Shown piece after piece: positions 25,286 through 34,207 of a stretch of 64,000 nt of DNA (the stretch's first letter is position 1; each line of letters begins with the position of its first letter). The stretch is taken from assembly GCF_030410045.1 (NCBI RefSeq), contig NZ_JAUFRA010000005.1, positions 710,739 through 774,738 of the forward strand, read 5' to 3'. The DNA comes from Marivivens donghaensis (GTDB lineage: Bacteria; Pseudomonadota; Alphaproteobacteria; Rhodobacterales; Rhodobacteraceae). The notes below the pieces were generated by a model. The model worked only from the letters and a program-made list of their open reading frames with translations, was not told where the DNA came from and did no database searches. The position numbers and the translations under genes were made by a program.

Positions 25286-26154
25286 AAAGTATCCTTAAGG
25301 TTCGACCAAGCCGCACATAATCCTGCGAGCGTGGCGTCTTCCCCTGACATTACGGAAGATGCCGCACCGATGCCCTGCAACGCTTCGTGATACAACGCGA
25401 ACAAACGTGGAGCACCAATCACCATGACTTCATGTTCATCCCAATACCGCTTCGCACTTGCAAGTTCCCAACCGATCAAGAGCCCTGACAACCGATCACC
25501 AGCTTTCTCGCGCGTCAAATCTCCAACAAGTCCACCCGCACGCAGTTGGAAAAGCCTGCCGAAACTGGCTGTTGGATCGGCCAGCGCCTCCTTGACGGCC
25601 CTCATGAACTCGGCGGGATCATTTCCATCCCCAACAGAGTGCCGCAACACAGACTGATTACTCAAAAGAGAATACAACTCACCCGTCATAAAACTCTGAA
25701 AACTGATTATCTCACCATCTTCAACTCGCACCCATTTTGTATGTGTACCAGGCAAACAAACCGTCCCGGAAAAGGTGGGCAATCTCTTTAAAAGGCCTGC
25801 GATCTGGGTCTCTTCACCCCGCATAACATCGGGTGGGTCCATCTGCTTAACACCGCTGACAATCCAGACATCCTGACCAGGCACGGCAACCAGATGAGGC
25901 GAAACTAAAGTAGGCGTGGCCGTGTAAGGTGCTTCACGCCAACCCTGACGCGAACCGACCATTCCGCAAGCAATAACCGGCGCCTTGCCCCATCCATCAA
26001 TAACTCGCGCAAGAACCGCGGGATACTGATCCGGCTTGAGAACTCCCATCCCATCAGTAGATGACCGACTTTCGAGAATCCTGTCGCCATCCATCGCCCA
26101 GATCCTGAGATTGGTGGTACCCCAGTCTGCGGCTATCCATTCGGGGCGGATCAT
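25282..26154 (-). CDS. dgoK: 2-dehydro-3-deoxygalactonokinase
   Basis: A 290-residue sugar kinase with the family opening WIAADWGTTNLRIW (phosphate 1 loop), GMVGSRQGWREAPY, and LPGTHTKWV (about residue 133). It phosphorylates 2-keto-3-deoxygalactonate at C6 with ATP. It is coupled by ATGA overlaps to the alpha-galactosidase upstream and to dgoA downstream, forming the kinase-aldolase pair of galactonate breakdown. Confidence 0.92.
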   Translation of the reverse strand: MIRPEWIAADWGTTNLRIWAMDGDRILESRSSTDGMGVLKPDQYPAVLARVIDGWGKAPVIACGMVGSRQGWREAPYTATPTLVSPHLVAVPGQDVWIVSGVKQMDPPDVMRGEETQIAGLLKRLPTFSGTVCLPGTHTKWVRVEDGEIISFQSFMTGELYSLLSNQSVLRHSVGDGNDPAEFMRAVKEALADPTASFGRLFQLRAGGLVGDLTREKAGDRLSGLLIGWELASAKRYWDEHEVMVIGAPRLFALYHEALQGIGAASSVMSGEDATLAGLCAAWSNLKDTL

Positions 26155-28235
26155 ACCCGCTCTCCTTCAACAACCCAAATGGACTGGGGGAAACATTTTG
26201 GCAAGGACAAGCCCTGTTGCATTAGGAACCGGCCGGACAGGACTACAGGTGCGGTCGACAGTGTCACACCTTTGCGCGAGGCCGGATTGTTACCAACCGA
26301 GTCCAGCAGAGCGACTTTATACATCGCATCGACTTCCAACCCAGACAGACGTAAGGGACGCGGCAGAACCTGCGCCGAGGTACCCGTTTGTCCGACAAAC
26401 ACAATAAACCGGCTACCATCAGCCGCTCGCTGTAGTTCCGCCGTGACCTCGGGATCGACCGAATCGAGACGCAAGATGTCTGCGGCAATGGTCCAGTTGC
26501 GGTTGGTCTTCCACCACGCAGTAACGTCTTTCAGAACGACCGCTTCGTCATCGGTTAATTCGCGGGGGTCCATTTCGAAACCCATATGTCGCTGCGCAGC
26601 AACCCAGGCCCGCACATGAATATCGATCACCCGGCCTGAAGTATGGCAATGGCGCGGCCCCACGTGGCTACCGGTAACGGCCATCGGAAGGAAAAGAGCA
26701 GCTTCGTGCTGGATGCGGAGCCGCTCAATCGCGTCATTACTATCCGACAGCCAGACCCGCTGGGTCCGGCCGAGAATCCCAAAATCAATTCGTCCACCGC
26801 CCGAAGAACAGCTTTCGATCTCAACTTCAGGGAAATCACACCCAAGACGTTCCAACAACTCCCAAGTGCCCTCAGCCTGTGCGGCGTCGGGGTAGGGAAG
26901 AACGCGGTTGTGGTCCCATTTGATATAATCAACGTCGTAAACCGACAGTACCGCGGCGATCTTTCTATATAAATATTCAACCACCGCGGGATTCGACATA
27001 TCCAGAACAAGCTGCTGCCTACCCGTAATCTGGTCAGCATCCCCCAGCGCCCAGTCGGGGTGCGCTCGATAAAGATCACTGTCAGGATTGACCATCTCGG
27101 GTTCGAACCAGATTCCGAAAGTCATGCCCAGTGATTTGACATGACTGACAAGCGGATCAAGACCATCGGGATATTTGCGCGCATCGATGTCCCAATCACC
27201 CAGCGAACTGGTGTCATCATCTCGTCGCCCGAACCAGCCATCGTCCAGTACGAACCGTTCCGCGCCAAGTGCGGCAGCCCGCTCTGCAATCTCTTTCAGT
27301 TCGTCGAGCTTGTGATCGAAATAGATCGCTTCCCAGCAGTTATAATGTACAGGACGCGGACGGTCGGGATGCGGCCAACGCACGACATGATCCCGCAAGT
27401 GGCGCTGGAATGCGACGGCACAGCCGTTCATGCCATCCTCGGACCTCGCCGCAAACACCGTGGCCGAAGCGAAAGACGTGCCCGTCGCAAGGTGTGTTCC
27501 AGGCGCATGGCCGAACTGGATCTGCCTGCGTCCATCGGGCAACTCCTCGGCCACCATACGGTGCCCTCCGGACCAACCGTAATGGAATGCCACCACCTCG
27601 CCAGCCGTGTTTCGCGCATCACCGACCGGCAGAATAATCGCGGGGAAATATTCATGTCCTGTGCGGCCGGTGCGATTATCCCGCAAGCGCGCGCCCGGTG
27701 TCCAGGGGGTATCGACCCGCTGGAACTCGCCACACCAGCGGCCGGAAAAATCGATCATCCTGTCGGCCAGTTGCGGTGCTGGGAAAACAGGCGCAGCCAG
27801 CCAATCCAGCCAAATCGGAGAGAGAGAGCCAATCTCCGACCGCGCCTCGATCACGCTGGTCGAATGGACCAACGTGAAGACCGCCCGATAGGTCAACCCT
27901 AGCGCTGCATCCCTTGCCGTCACCGTCAGGGTGTCATCTGTATTGTCCACAGACTCCAGAGCGAAACGTGGGCGCAGCGGCGTTCCGTCTTCGGAGCGGA
28001 TCGCTAGACCGGGCTGACCGGAAAAGCTTTGCGAGACCTCTGGACAGATTGACAGGTCCGGCGACCGGTCCAGCATACCGCTGGTCACATCAAGGCGCGT
28101 AGCTTGCGCTAGCACCGCCAGATCCTCGCCTTTGGGAAGTTTCCCGCCCCAATAGACGACCGAGGGCATTCGCCCGTCTTCCGACGCCAAAACCAGCGTC
28201 TGGCGTTGGTCTTCGAGTTTCCAGACCTGCATCAT
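26151..28235 (-). CDS. GH36 alpha-galactosidase
   Basis: A 694-residue cytoplasmic protein without signal peptide. An N-terminal beta domain precedes a TIM barrel with ERFVLDDGWFG (about 326), GIWFEPEMV (374), YIKWDHNR (nucleophile D441), ESCSSGGGRIDFG (474) and WLSDSNDA (candidate acid/base D498). A C-terminal beta domain follows. GH36 enzymes release terminal alpha-galactose from raffinose-type sugars, melibiose or galactosylglycerols. It starts at ATGATG overlapping the permease stop; an in-frame extension of 96 codons is rejected. Its place between the transporter and dgoK means galactosides are cut after import. Confidence 0.92.
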   Translation of the reverse strand: MMQVWKLEDQRQTLVLASEDGRMPSVVYWGGKLPKGEDLAVLAQATRLDVTSGMLDRSPDLSICPEVSQSFSGQPGLAIRSEDGTPLRPRFALESVDNTDDTLTVTARDAALGLTYRAVFTLVHSTSVIEARSEIGSLSPIWLDWLAAPVFPAPQLADRMIDFSGRWCGEFQRVDTPWTPGARLRDNRTGRTGHEYFPAIILPVGDARNTAGEVVAFHYGWSGGHRMVAEELPDGRRQIQFGHAPGTHLATGTSFASATVFAARSEDGMNGCAVAFQRHLRDHVVRWPHPDRPRPVHYNCWEAIYFDHKLDELKEIAERAAALGAERFVLDDGWFGRRDDDTSSLGDWDIDARKYPDGLDPLVSHVKSLGMTFGIWFEPEMVNPDSDLYRAHPDWALGDADQITGRQQLVLDMSNPAVVEYLYRKIAAVLSVYDVDYIKWDHNRVLPYPDAAQAEGTWELLERLGCDFPEVEIESCSSGGGRIDFGILGRTQRVWLSDSNDAIERLRIQHEAALFLPMAVTGSHVGPRHCHTSGRVIDIHVRAWVAAQRHMGFEMDPRELTDDEAVVLKDVTAWWKTNRNWTIAADILRLDSVDPEVTAELQRAADGSRFIVFVGQTGTSAQVLPRPLRLSGLEVDAMYKVALLDSVGNNPASRKGVTLSTAPVVLSGRFLMQQGLSLPKCFPQSIWVVEGERV

Positions 28236-29077
28236 TTCACGGCTCCAAGGGTCAGGCCCGCAATAAAGTGGCGCTGCATAAGGAAGAACATCAGAACCGG
28301 CGGCAGCGCGGCAAGGATCGACCCCGCCGACACAAGGTGCCACGCGGCAATCCATTGTCCGTTCAGACTGTTCAGACCTGCCGTGATCGGTTGGGTCGCA
28401 GCACCGGTGGTCAGAACCATCGCCCAGAAAAAGTCGTTCCAGATGAAGGTGAACACCAGCACCGAAAGCGCCGCGATTGCCGGCCGCATCAGCGGCATCA
28501 CGACATGGCGGAAAATCTGCCATTCGCTGACACCCTCGACGCGGGCCGCCTCGACCAGTTCGAACGGCAGCGCCTTGATGAAGTTGCGCATGAACAGCGT
28601 ACAGAAACCGGTCTGGAACGCGATGTGGAACAGCGCAAGTCCCATGGTAGTGTTGTACATGCCCATGCTGACGGTCAGGTCACGGACCGGCACCATCAGG
28701 ATCTGGGACGGAACAAAGTTCCCTGCCACGAAAATGAAGAACAGGATCAGGTTCGACTTGAACTTGTAGATTGCCAAGGCAAAACCGGTCAGGCACGACA
28801 GGCCGACCGCTCCGATCACGGTCGGGATCGTCACCTTGAAGCTATTGAGCAGATAGCGCTCCAAATCGGTGTTGCGGAACACAGTCAGGTAGTTGTCGAA
28901 CGCCAACCGAGACGGGATGCCAAAGTAGTTCCCCGCAGCAAGGTCGCCAGACGGGCGGATCGACGTCATGGCCACGCCAAGTAACGGCAAAAGCCACAGG
29001 ACCAACATCACCGGAAGCGCGATCTTATAAGCCACCTTCGACGCAGGCGACATGCTCTGAATGGGACGCGGAAACAT
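28232..29077 (-). CDS. galactoside ABC transporter permease (MalG type)
   Basis: A 281-residue inner-membrane protein with six helices and the EAA loop ELVEAARVEGVSEWQIF (about residue 185). The ATG at 29077 overlaps the stop of the MalF-type gene (TGATG), which I prefer to an upstream GTG at 29104. It forms the translocation channel with the upstream permease. Confidence 0.92.
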   Translation of the reverse strand: MFPRPIQSMSPASKVAYKIALPVMLVLWLLPLLGVAMTSIRPSGDLAAGNYFGIPSRLAFDNYLTVFRNTDLERYLLNSFKVTIPTVIGAVGLSCLTGFALAIYKFKSNLILFFIFVAGNFVPSQILMVPVRDLTVSMGMYNTTMGLALFHIAFQTGFCTLFMRNFIKALPFELVEAARVEGVSEWQIFRHVVMPLMRPAIAALSVLVFTFIWNDFFWAMVLTTGAATQPITAGLNSLNGQWIAAWHLVSAGSILAALPPVLMFFLMQRHFIAGLTLGAVK

Positions 29078-29982
29078 CAGCGCACTCCTTTTTCGTCGCG
29101 CCACATCTTCCAGATGAAGCCCGAAATGAAGATAATCATGATGGCGAACAGAACAACGGCAATGGCCGCACCATAGCCCATACGGTAGCCGTATTCGGAC
29201 AGGGCCTGTTCATACATGAAATAGGACAGGACGCGGCTCGACCCGAAGGGACCGCCGGACGTCATAATGGAAACAAGGTCAAAGCTGCGCAACGCGCCGA
29301 TCACCGTCACCACAATCGCGATAAAGGTCGCGGGGCGCAGTTGCGGGATCACAACGTACCAGAGCATCCTCCATCCCTTGGCACCGTCCAGACGCGCGGC
29401 CTCGATCTGGTCGGACGCAACGGCGTTCAGGCCGGTCAGATACAGGATCATACAATAGGCGATCTGCGGCCAGAGGCCCGCCGCGATAATGCCATAGGTG
29501 ACAAGGTTCTCGTCCGCCAGAATAGCGACGCCCTGCCCGGTCACCAGTTCGATCAGTTTATACAAAAGACCGAAGCCCGGGGCATAGAACCACGAAAAGA
29601 TCAAGCCGACGACAACTTGCGAAATCACGAACGGGAAGAAGAACAGCGATTTGTAAATGCGGATACCGCGGACGGTCTGGTTAAGAAACAGAGCAATCAT
29701 CAGCCCCGCTGGAACCGACAGCATGTATAGTACAAGCCAAATGATGTTGTTTTTCAGGCTAGTGTAAAACGCATCGTCGTCCAGAAGTTCTAGATAATTC
29801 GCGATACCGATCCATTTGGCGTCACTCAGCCCGTCCCAATCATAGAAAGACACCCAGAGCGACTGGAAAATCGGGATAATCACATAAAAGAGGAACATCG
29901 CCATACCGGGGGCCAAAAAAAGCCACGGCGCAAACGCACGAGGCCGCCGGCGGGAATTTAGGGAATCGGTTGAAGCGGACAT
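29077..29982 (-). CDS. galactoside ABC transporter permease (MalF type)
   Basis: A 301-residue inner-membrane protein with an arginine-rich N-terminus, six helices, and the EAA loop DQIEAARLDGAKGWRML (about residue 205). GGGAGAAA precedes the ATG at 29982. The binding-protein gene lies 66 bases upstream across a hairpin. No long periplasmic insertion is present, unlike the MalF-type protein of the fructoside operon. Confidence 0.92.
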   Translation of the reverse strand: MSASTDSLNSRRRPRAFAPWLFLAPGMAMFLFYVIIPIFQSLWVSFYDWDGLSDAKWIGIANYLELLDDDAFYTSLKNNIIWLVLYMLSVPAGLMIALFLNQTVRGIRIYKSLFFFPFVISQVVVGLIFSWFYAPGFGLLYKLIELVTGQGVAILADENLVTYGIIAAGLWPQIAYCMILYLTGLNAVASDQIEAARLDGAKGWRMLWYVVIPQLRPATFIAIVVTVIGALRSFDLVSIMTSGGPFGSSRVLSYFMYEQALSEYGYRMGYGAAIAVVLFAIMIIFISGFIWKMWRDEKGVR

Positions 29983-30013
29983 TCTTGGACTTTCTCCCAG
30001 TCGTCTTGAAGGC

Positions 30014-30039
30014 CGGAGGGCAGCCAAAACCACCCTCCG
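30014..30039 (-). promoter_or_regulatory. intra-operon hairpin behind the galactoside binding-protein gene
   Basis: CGGAGGG (30014-30020) and CCCTCCG (30033-30039) pair across a 12-base loop, 10 bases behind the binding-protein stop. No T run follows, so stabilisation of the upstream cistron is the likely role. Confidence 0.55.
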
Positions 30040-30048
30040 TTATTGCTT

Positions 30049-31287
30049 TTATTGATAGACGCGGACTCGTACTTTTTCGAGGCGCTCAAGGATATCATCT
30101 AGACGTTCCGGCTTGACCATGAATTCCTGGAAGCCTTCCATACCTGCCTTTGCCATTTCAGCCGGAGCATCACGATCAAAGAACTGGGCGATGCCGCCGT
30201 CTGCGGTCGAGAGCATCTCGAAGCCAGCAGCAAGGTAGGGATCGTCACCCACGCTTGAACCGCTATTAATAGGCAACTGACCGAGGGTACCGTTCATCTT
30301 GGTCTGCACTTCCGACGAAGCAAGGAAGGCAAGGAACAGTTTAGCGTCTTCGACGTTCTTGGCACCGGCCGGAATGTGAATGGTGTCGGTCGGAGCTTCT
30401 TCGGCGCGTGCCAGACCCGGGGTGATTTCCGGGAACTGCATAAAGCCGAGATTGTCGTTGGTCAGACCACCGTCTTTGAACGCGGCCACGGCAAAGTTGC
30501 CAATGACGTAGTTCGCAGCCGATCCTTGAACGATGTTCGACACAGCATCCTGCCAGTCAATCGCGGCGTGGTTTGCAGTGGTATACGGCAGAACCTTGGC
30601 CCATTCGGCAAAGACGGCCTTCACGCGATCATCGGTCCACGCGATGTCGCCGCTGGTCAGCTGCATGTGGAAGTCGTAACCGTTGGTGCGCAGGTCGAGG
30701 TAGTCAAAGATACCGGCGATCGGCCAGAGGGCCTTGGAACCGGTGGTCAGACAGTCGATGCCAGCCGCCTGGAACTTTTCACAAGCCGAGATGAAATCAT
30801 CCCAGGTCTTGATCGAGGCAGCGTCCACGCCTGCTTTCGCGTAAGCGTCTTTGTTGTAGTAGATGCCCCACTGGTAGTAGGTATAAGGCACGCCCCACTG
30901 CTTGCCATCGATGGTCATCGACGACAGAGCCGAACCAAGGCTCTCGTACAGTCCATTTTCCGCCCAGACGTCGGAAACGTCGATGAACTGACCTACTTCA
31001 ACGAACGGACGCATACGGTTACCGGCGTACCAGTTGGCAAGGTCAGGGCTGTCTGCGGTCAGGAAGTTGCGGATCGCGGTCTTGTAGCCTTCGTGGTCGA
31101 AGGTGTTCACGACAACGTCGATCTCCGGGTAGGCGGCCTCGAAATCAGCCACCAACTGTTCAAACGCGGCCTTCGGCGCAGGATCCGACGCATCCGTGTT
31201 GAACACAAGTGTACGCTGCTCTGCGAGTGCCGGAACAGCGACCGAAGCTATCAGCGCAGCTACGGCAAAAGTTTTCATCGCTTTCAT
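30049..31287 (-). CDS. galactoside ABC transporter substrate-binding protein
   Basis: A 412-residue family 1 solute-binding protein with a signal peptide (about 1-22, MKTFAVAALIAS...PALAE). The mature part starts QRTLVFNTDASDPAPK, and GVPYTYYQWGIYYNKDAY near residue 120 lines the binding cleft in this family. GGAGG lies six bases before the ATG at 31287; an ATG one codon earlier is too close to it. It is the first gene of the minus-strand operon and shares the control region with iclR. Operon content predicts a galactoside ligand. Confidence 0.92.
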   Translation of the reverse strand: MKAMKTFAVAALIASVAVPALAEQRTLVFNTDASDPAPKAAFEQLVADFEAAYPEIDVVVNTFDHEGYKTAIRNFLTADSPDLANWYAGNRMRPFVEVGQFIDVSDVWAENGLYESLGSALSSMTIDGKQWGVPYTYYQWGIYYNKDAYAKAGVDAASIKTWDDFISACEKFQAAGIDCLTTGSKALWPIAGIFDYLDLRTNGYDFHMQLTSGDIAWTDDRVKAVFAEWAKVLPYTTANHAAIDWQDAVSNIVQGSAANYVIGNFAVAAFKDGGLTNDNLGFMQFPEITPGLARAEEAPTDTIHIPAGAKNVEDAKLFLAFLASSEVQTKMNGTLGQLPINSGSSVGDDPYLAAGFEMLSTADGGIAQFFDRDAPAEMAKAGMEGFQEFMVKPERLDDILERLEKVRVRVYQ

Positions 31288-31326
31288 CATTATCCTCCCT
31301 TGATGATCCATGATTCAATATGCTAG

Positions 31327-31363
31327 GTTTCACATTATGGAACCAAATTTTGGATATTGAAAC
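31327..31363. promoter_or_regulatory. candidate IclR-type operator in the divergent control region
   Basis: The 123-base gap between binding protein and iclR contains the palindrome CCAAATTTTGG (31343-31353), flanked by GTTTCA (31327-31332) and its complement TGAAAC (31358-31363). Its central position suits control of both operons by the adjacent IclR protein. Confidence 0.5.
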
Positions 31364-31410
31364 ATTGTCGCGAATCAACCAAGCTGTCAACAGTCAAATG
31401 GAGGGGAGCC

Positions 31411-32205
31411 ATGGCTGACGCCGATCCACAGAAATCGAAACAGGATGGAACCGTAGGCCGTACGCTTGCGGTGCTGGACCTTGTTGCGGAATTAGGGCGC
31501 CCCGTCCGGTTTTCGGAACTGATGCCCAAGGCCGGCCTGCCGAAAGCAACGCTTTTCCGTTTCATCCAGTCGCTGACCAATCAGGGCATGTTGAACTATG
31601 ACGAGGATCGGCAGACCTATGCGCCGGGCCTGCGACTAGTGCGTCTGGCCCATGCTGCGTGGGCGCAAAGCAGCCTTGCCCCGATTGCCGCGCCGGATCT
31701 GGATGCCCTGTCGGCAGCCACCGGCGAAACCATCCACCTTGCCCAGTTGGATCAGGGAATGGTGCTATACGTGGACAAGCGGAACGCCAAACGCCCTGTC
31801 GAGATGTTCTCGCAATCGGGCAAGATCGGCCCCGCCTATTGCACAGGCGTCGGCAAGGCGATGCTGGCCCACCTGCCCGAAGAGAAACTCGCCGATGCCA
31901 TTTCGCGCCAGTCGTTCCACCGCTTTACCGCGAACACACTGACCACCGACGAAAGCCTGCGGGCCGAACTTGCCAACATCCGCGCCCGTGGGTTCGCGTG
32001 GGATGACGAAGAACACGAAATGGGTATCCGCTGCATCGCCGCTCCGATATTGTCGTCTGCCGGTCGGATCATGGGCGCGCTATCCATCACGACCGCCGAC
32101 GCATCAGACCGCGCGCGACTGATGTCCTACGCACCGCTCGTGCGCGAAACCGCCGCCAAAATTGCCGACGCCGCCAATGCCTGGCGGTTCCCGGAACAGA
32201 AATAA
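31411..32205 (+). CDS. IclR-family transcriptional regulator
   Basis: A 264-residue regulator with an N-terminal winged helix (TLAVLDLVAELGRPVRFSEL, KATLFRFIQSL) and a C-terminal effector domain (GKAMLAHLPEEKL, near 145; GIRCIAAPIL near 205). GAGGGGAG precedes the ATG. It is the first gene of the plus-strand operon and faces the transport/hydrolase operon, so it probably controls both halves of the galactoside locus. The effector is probably a galactose-derived acid, which I infer from context. Confidence 0.9.
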   Translation: MADADPQKSKQDGTVGRTLAVLDLVAELGRPVRFSELMPKAGLPKATLFRFIQSLTNQGMLNYDEDRQTYAPGLRLVRLAHAAWAQSSLAPIAAPDLDALSAATGETIHLAQLDQGMVLYVDKRNAKRPVEMFSQSGKIGPAYCTGVGKAMLAHLPEEKLADAISRQSFHRFTANTLTTDESLRAELANIRARGFAWDDEEHEMGIRCIAAPILSSAGRIMGALSITTADASDRARLMSYAPLVRETAAKIADAANAWRFPEQK

Positions 32206-32225
32206 TACGCTTGGGAGGACATTAA

Positions 32226-33281
32226 GTGTCAGGAGTAACGCTCAGAAATATCGTCAAACGATTTGGCGAGGTCGAAGTGATCCACGGGGTCGATCTGGAC
32301 ATCGAACATGGCGAGTTCTGCGTTTTCGTCGGGCCTTCGGGCTGCGGCAAATCCACATTGCTGCGTATGATTGCCGGACTTGAAACCACGACGGACGGTC
32401 AGGTCGAGATCGGCGGGGATAATGTCACCCACGCGGATGCCGCCGACCGTGGCGTTGCCATGGTGTTCCAGACCTATGCTTTGTACCCTCATATGACGGT
32501 GCGCGAAAACATGGGTTTCGGCCTTAAAATGACCGGCCATCCCAAAGCGGAGATCAAGTCCAAAGTTGATGAAGCCGCGCGTATCCTGAAACTTGACCCG
32601 CTGATGGATCGCAAACCGGCCGCACTTTCGGGTGGCCAGCGCCAGCGCGTTGCCATCGGTCGCGCTATTGTCCGCGGCCCCAAGGTGTTCCTGTTCGACG
32701 AACCCCTGTCGAACCTTGATGCGGAACTGCGCGTGGAAATGCGGACCGAGATCGCCCGCCTGCACCGCGAAATCGGCGCGACGATGATCTATGTAACCCA
32801 CGACCAGGTCGAAGCGATGACCATGGCCGACAAAATCGTCGTCCTGCGCGCGGGCCATATCGAACAGGTCGGCGCACCGATGCAGCTGTATGAAGATCCC
32901 GACAACAAATTTGTGGCCGGGTTCATCGGTTCGCCATCGATGAACTTTCTCAAAGGTCAGGCCTTGAAAGGTGCCGTCAACGTCGCTGCCTTCGATGCCT
33001 CTTTCCCAACCGCGATCACGCTTCCTGAAGCCGGGGCCGATATAACCGTGGGCCTACGCCCCGAATTACTGACCGTGACCAACGACGGCTCCATGACCGT
33101 TGAACTGGTCGAGGCACTCGGCGGTGTGTCCTACATCCACCTACGTGCCGCGACGGGAGAAACACTGATCGTCGAGGATCGCACAAAGGCCGCCGTCAAA
33201 ATGGGGGATCGCATGGGTGTCACATTCGATCCCGCGCGCGCCTATCTGTTCGACGCGAAAACCGAACTGCGGTTGCGCTGA
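32226..33281 (+). CDS. galactoside ABC transporter ATPase (UgpC/MalK type)
   Basis: A 351-residue ATPase with Walker A GPSGCGKST (about residue 37), signature LSGGQRQRVAIGRA, Walker B VFLFDEPLSNLD, and a C-terminal TOBE region. The start is GTG behind GGGAGGA. The minus-strand operon has binding protein and permeases but no ATPase, so this gene completes that transporter from the other side of the control region. Its stop overlaps the galactose dehydrogenase start. Confidence 0.92.
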   Translation: MSGVTLRNIVKRFGEVEVIHGVDLDIEHGEFCVFVGPSGCGKSTLLRMIAGLETTTDGQVEIGGDNVTHADAADRGVAMVFQTYALYPHMTVRENMGFGLKMTGHPKAEIKSKVDEAARILKLDPLMDRKPAALSGGQRQRVAIGRAIVRGPKVFLFDEPLSNLDAELRVEMRTEIARLHREIGATMIYVTHDQVEAMTMADKIVVLRAGHIEQVGAPMQLYEDPDNKFVAGFIGSPSMNFLKGQALKGAVNVAAFDASFPTAITLPEAGADITVGLRPELLTVTNDGSMTVELVEALGGVSYIHLRAATGETLIVEDRTKAAVKMGDRMGVTFDPARAYLFDAKTELRLR

Positions 33282-34195
33282 TGTCGCTCCGAATCGGGCT
33301 GGTCGGCCTTGGCACCATCGCGCGAGCACAGCACCTGCCTGCCATCGCCGCGACGGATGGTATCGACCTTTGCGCGGTCGCAAGCCGCAACGCGACAGCA
33401 GACGTACAAAGCTATACCAACATCCATACGATGCTGGCGATTGAGCCGTCGTTGAACGCGATCACGCTGTGCACCCCGCCTCAGGGCAGGTTCGAACAAG
33501 CTATGGCGGCGCTGGAGTCTGGCCGTCATCTGATGCTGGAAAAGCCCCCGGGCGCGACCCTTTCCGAGTTGGACGCCCTACGCCGTGAAGCCGTCCGCCA
33601 GGGCGTGACGCTCTTCGCGACATGGCATTCGCGCGAAGCAGCAGCGGTTCCTTTTGTCAGATCGTGGCTGGCAGGCAAAACAATCCGCTCCATCCATATC
33701 GATTGGCGCGAGGACGTGCGCAAATGGCATCCTGGACAGGAATGGATCTGGCAAGCAGGCGGCCTGGGGGTCTTTGATCCTGGCATCAACGCCCTGTCCA
33801 TCCTGACAGCCCTCGTCAAAGATGTCTTAATGACAAAAGCGGACCTCTACGTCCCTATCGGTCGCCAAACCCCAATTGCAGCAGACCTTGTGATGAAATC
33901 GGGCTCTACCCCGATCACTGCGAATTTTGACTGGCGGGAAACCGGCGACGAGTTCTGGCGGATCACGTTCGAGACAACCGAAGGCACCCTCGTTCTGGAT
34001 CAGGGTGGTGCGTTTGCAAGCATCGACGGTGTAATTGTCGCGCAAGGAGAGAACCGCGAATATGCGGGACTTTACGCGCGCTTTCGCGACCTCATTGCAG
34101 CGGGCCAAAGCGATGTCGATCTGTCTCCATTTACCCTTGTCGCGGATGCGTTCCTGAGTGGAGCTTACCATCTGACCGACCCATTCACCGACTGA
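33281..34195 (+). CDS. D-galactose 1-dehydrogenase (Gfo/Idh/MocA family)
   Basis: A 304-residue NAD(P)-dependent oxidoreductase. The Rossmann motif IGLVGLGTIARAQHLPAI is at residues 5-22 and EKPPGATL, with the conserved lysine, near 88. WREDVRKWHPGQEWIWQAGG (about 145) and FDPGINALSIL are typical of bacterial galactose dehydrogenases rather than inositol or glucose-fructose enzymes. It would oxidise galactose to galactono-lactone. It lies between the ATPase and dgoD in one operon, with a 1-base overlap upstream. An L-arabinose activity is a known side reaction of such enzymes. Confidence 0.85.
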   Translation: MSLRIGLVGLGTIARAQHLPAIAATDGIDLCAVASRNATADVQSYTNIHTMLAIEPSLNAITLCTPPQGRFEQAMAALESGRHLMLEKPPGATLSELDALRREAVRQGVTLFATWHSREAAAVPFVRSWLAGKTIRSIHIDWREDVRKWHPGQEWIWQAGGLGVFDPGINALSILTALVKDVLMTKADLYVPIGRQTPIAADLVMKSGSTPITANFDWRETGDEFWRITFETTEGTLVLDQGGAFASIDGVIVAQGENREYAGLYARFRDLIAAGQSDVDLSPFTLVADAFLSGAYHLTDPFTD

Positions 34196-34207
34196 TCGGA
34201 GACCCAA

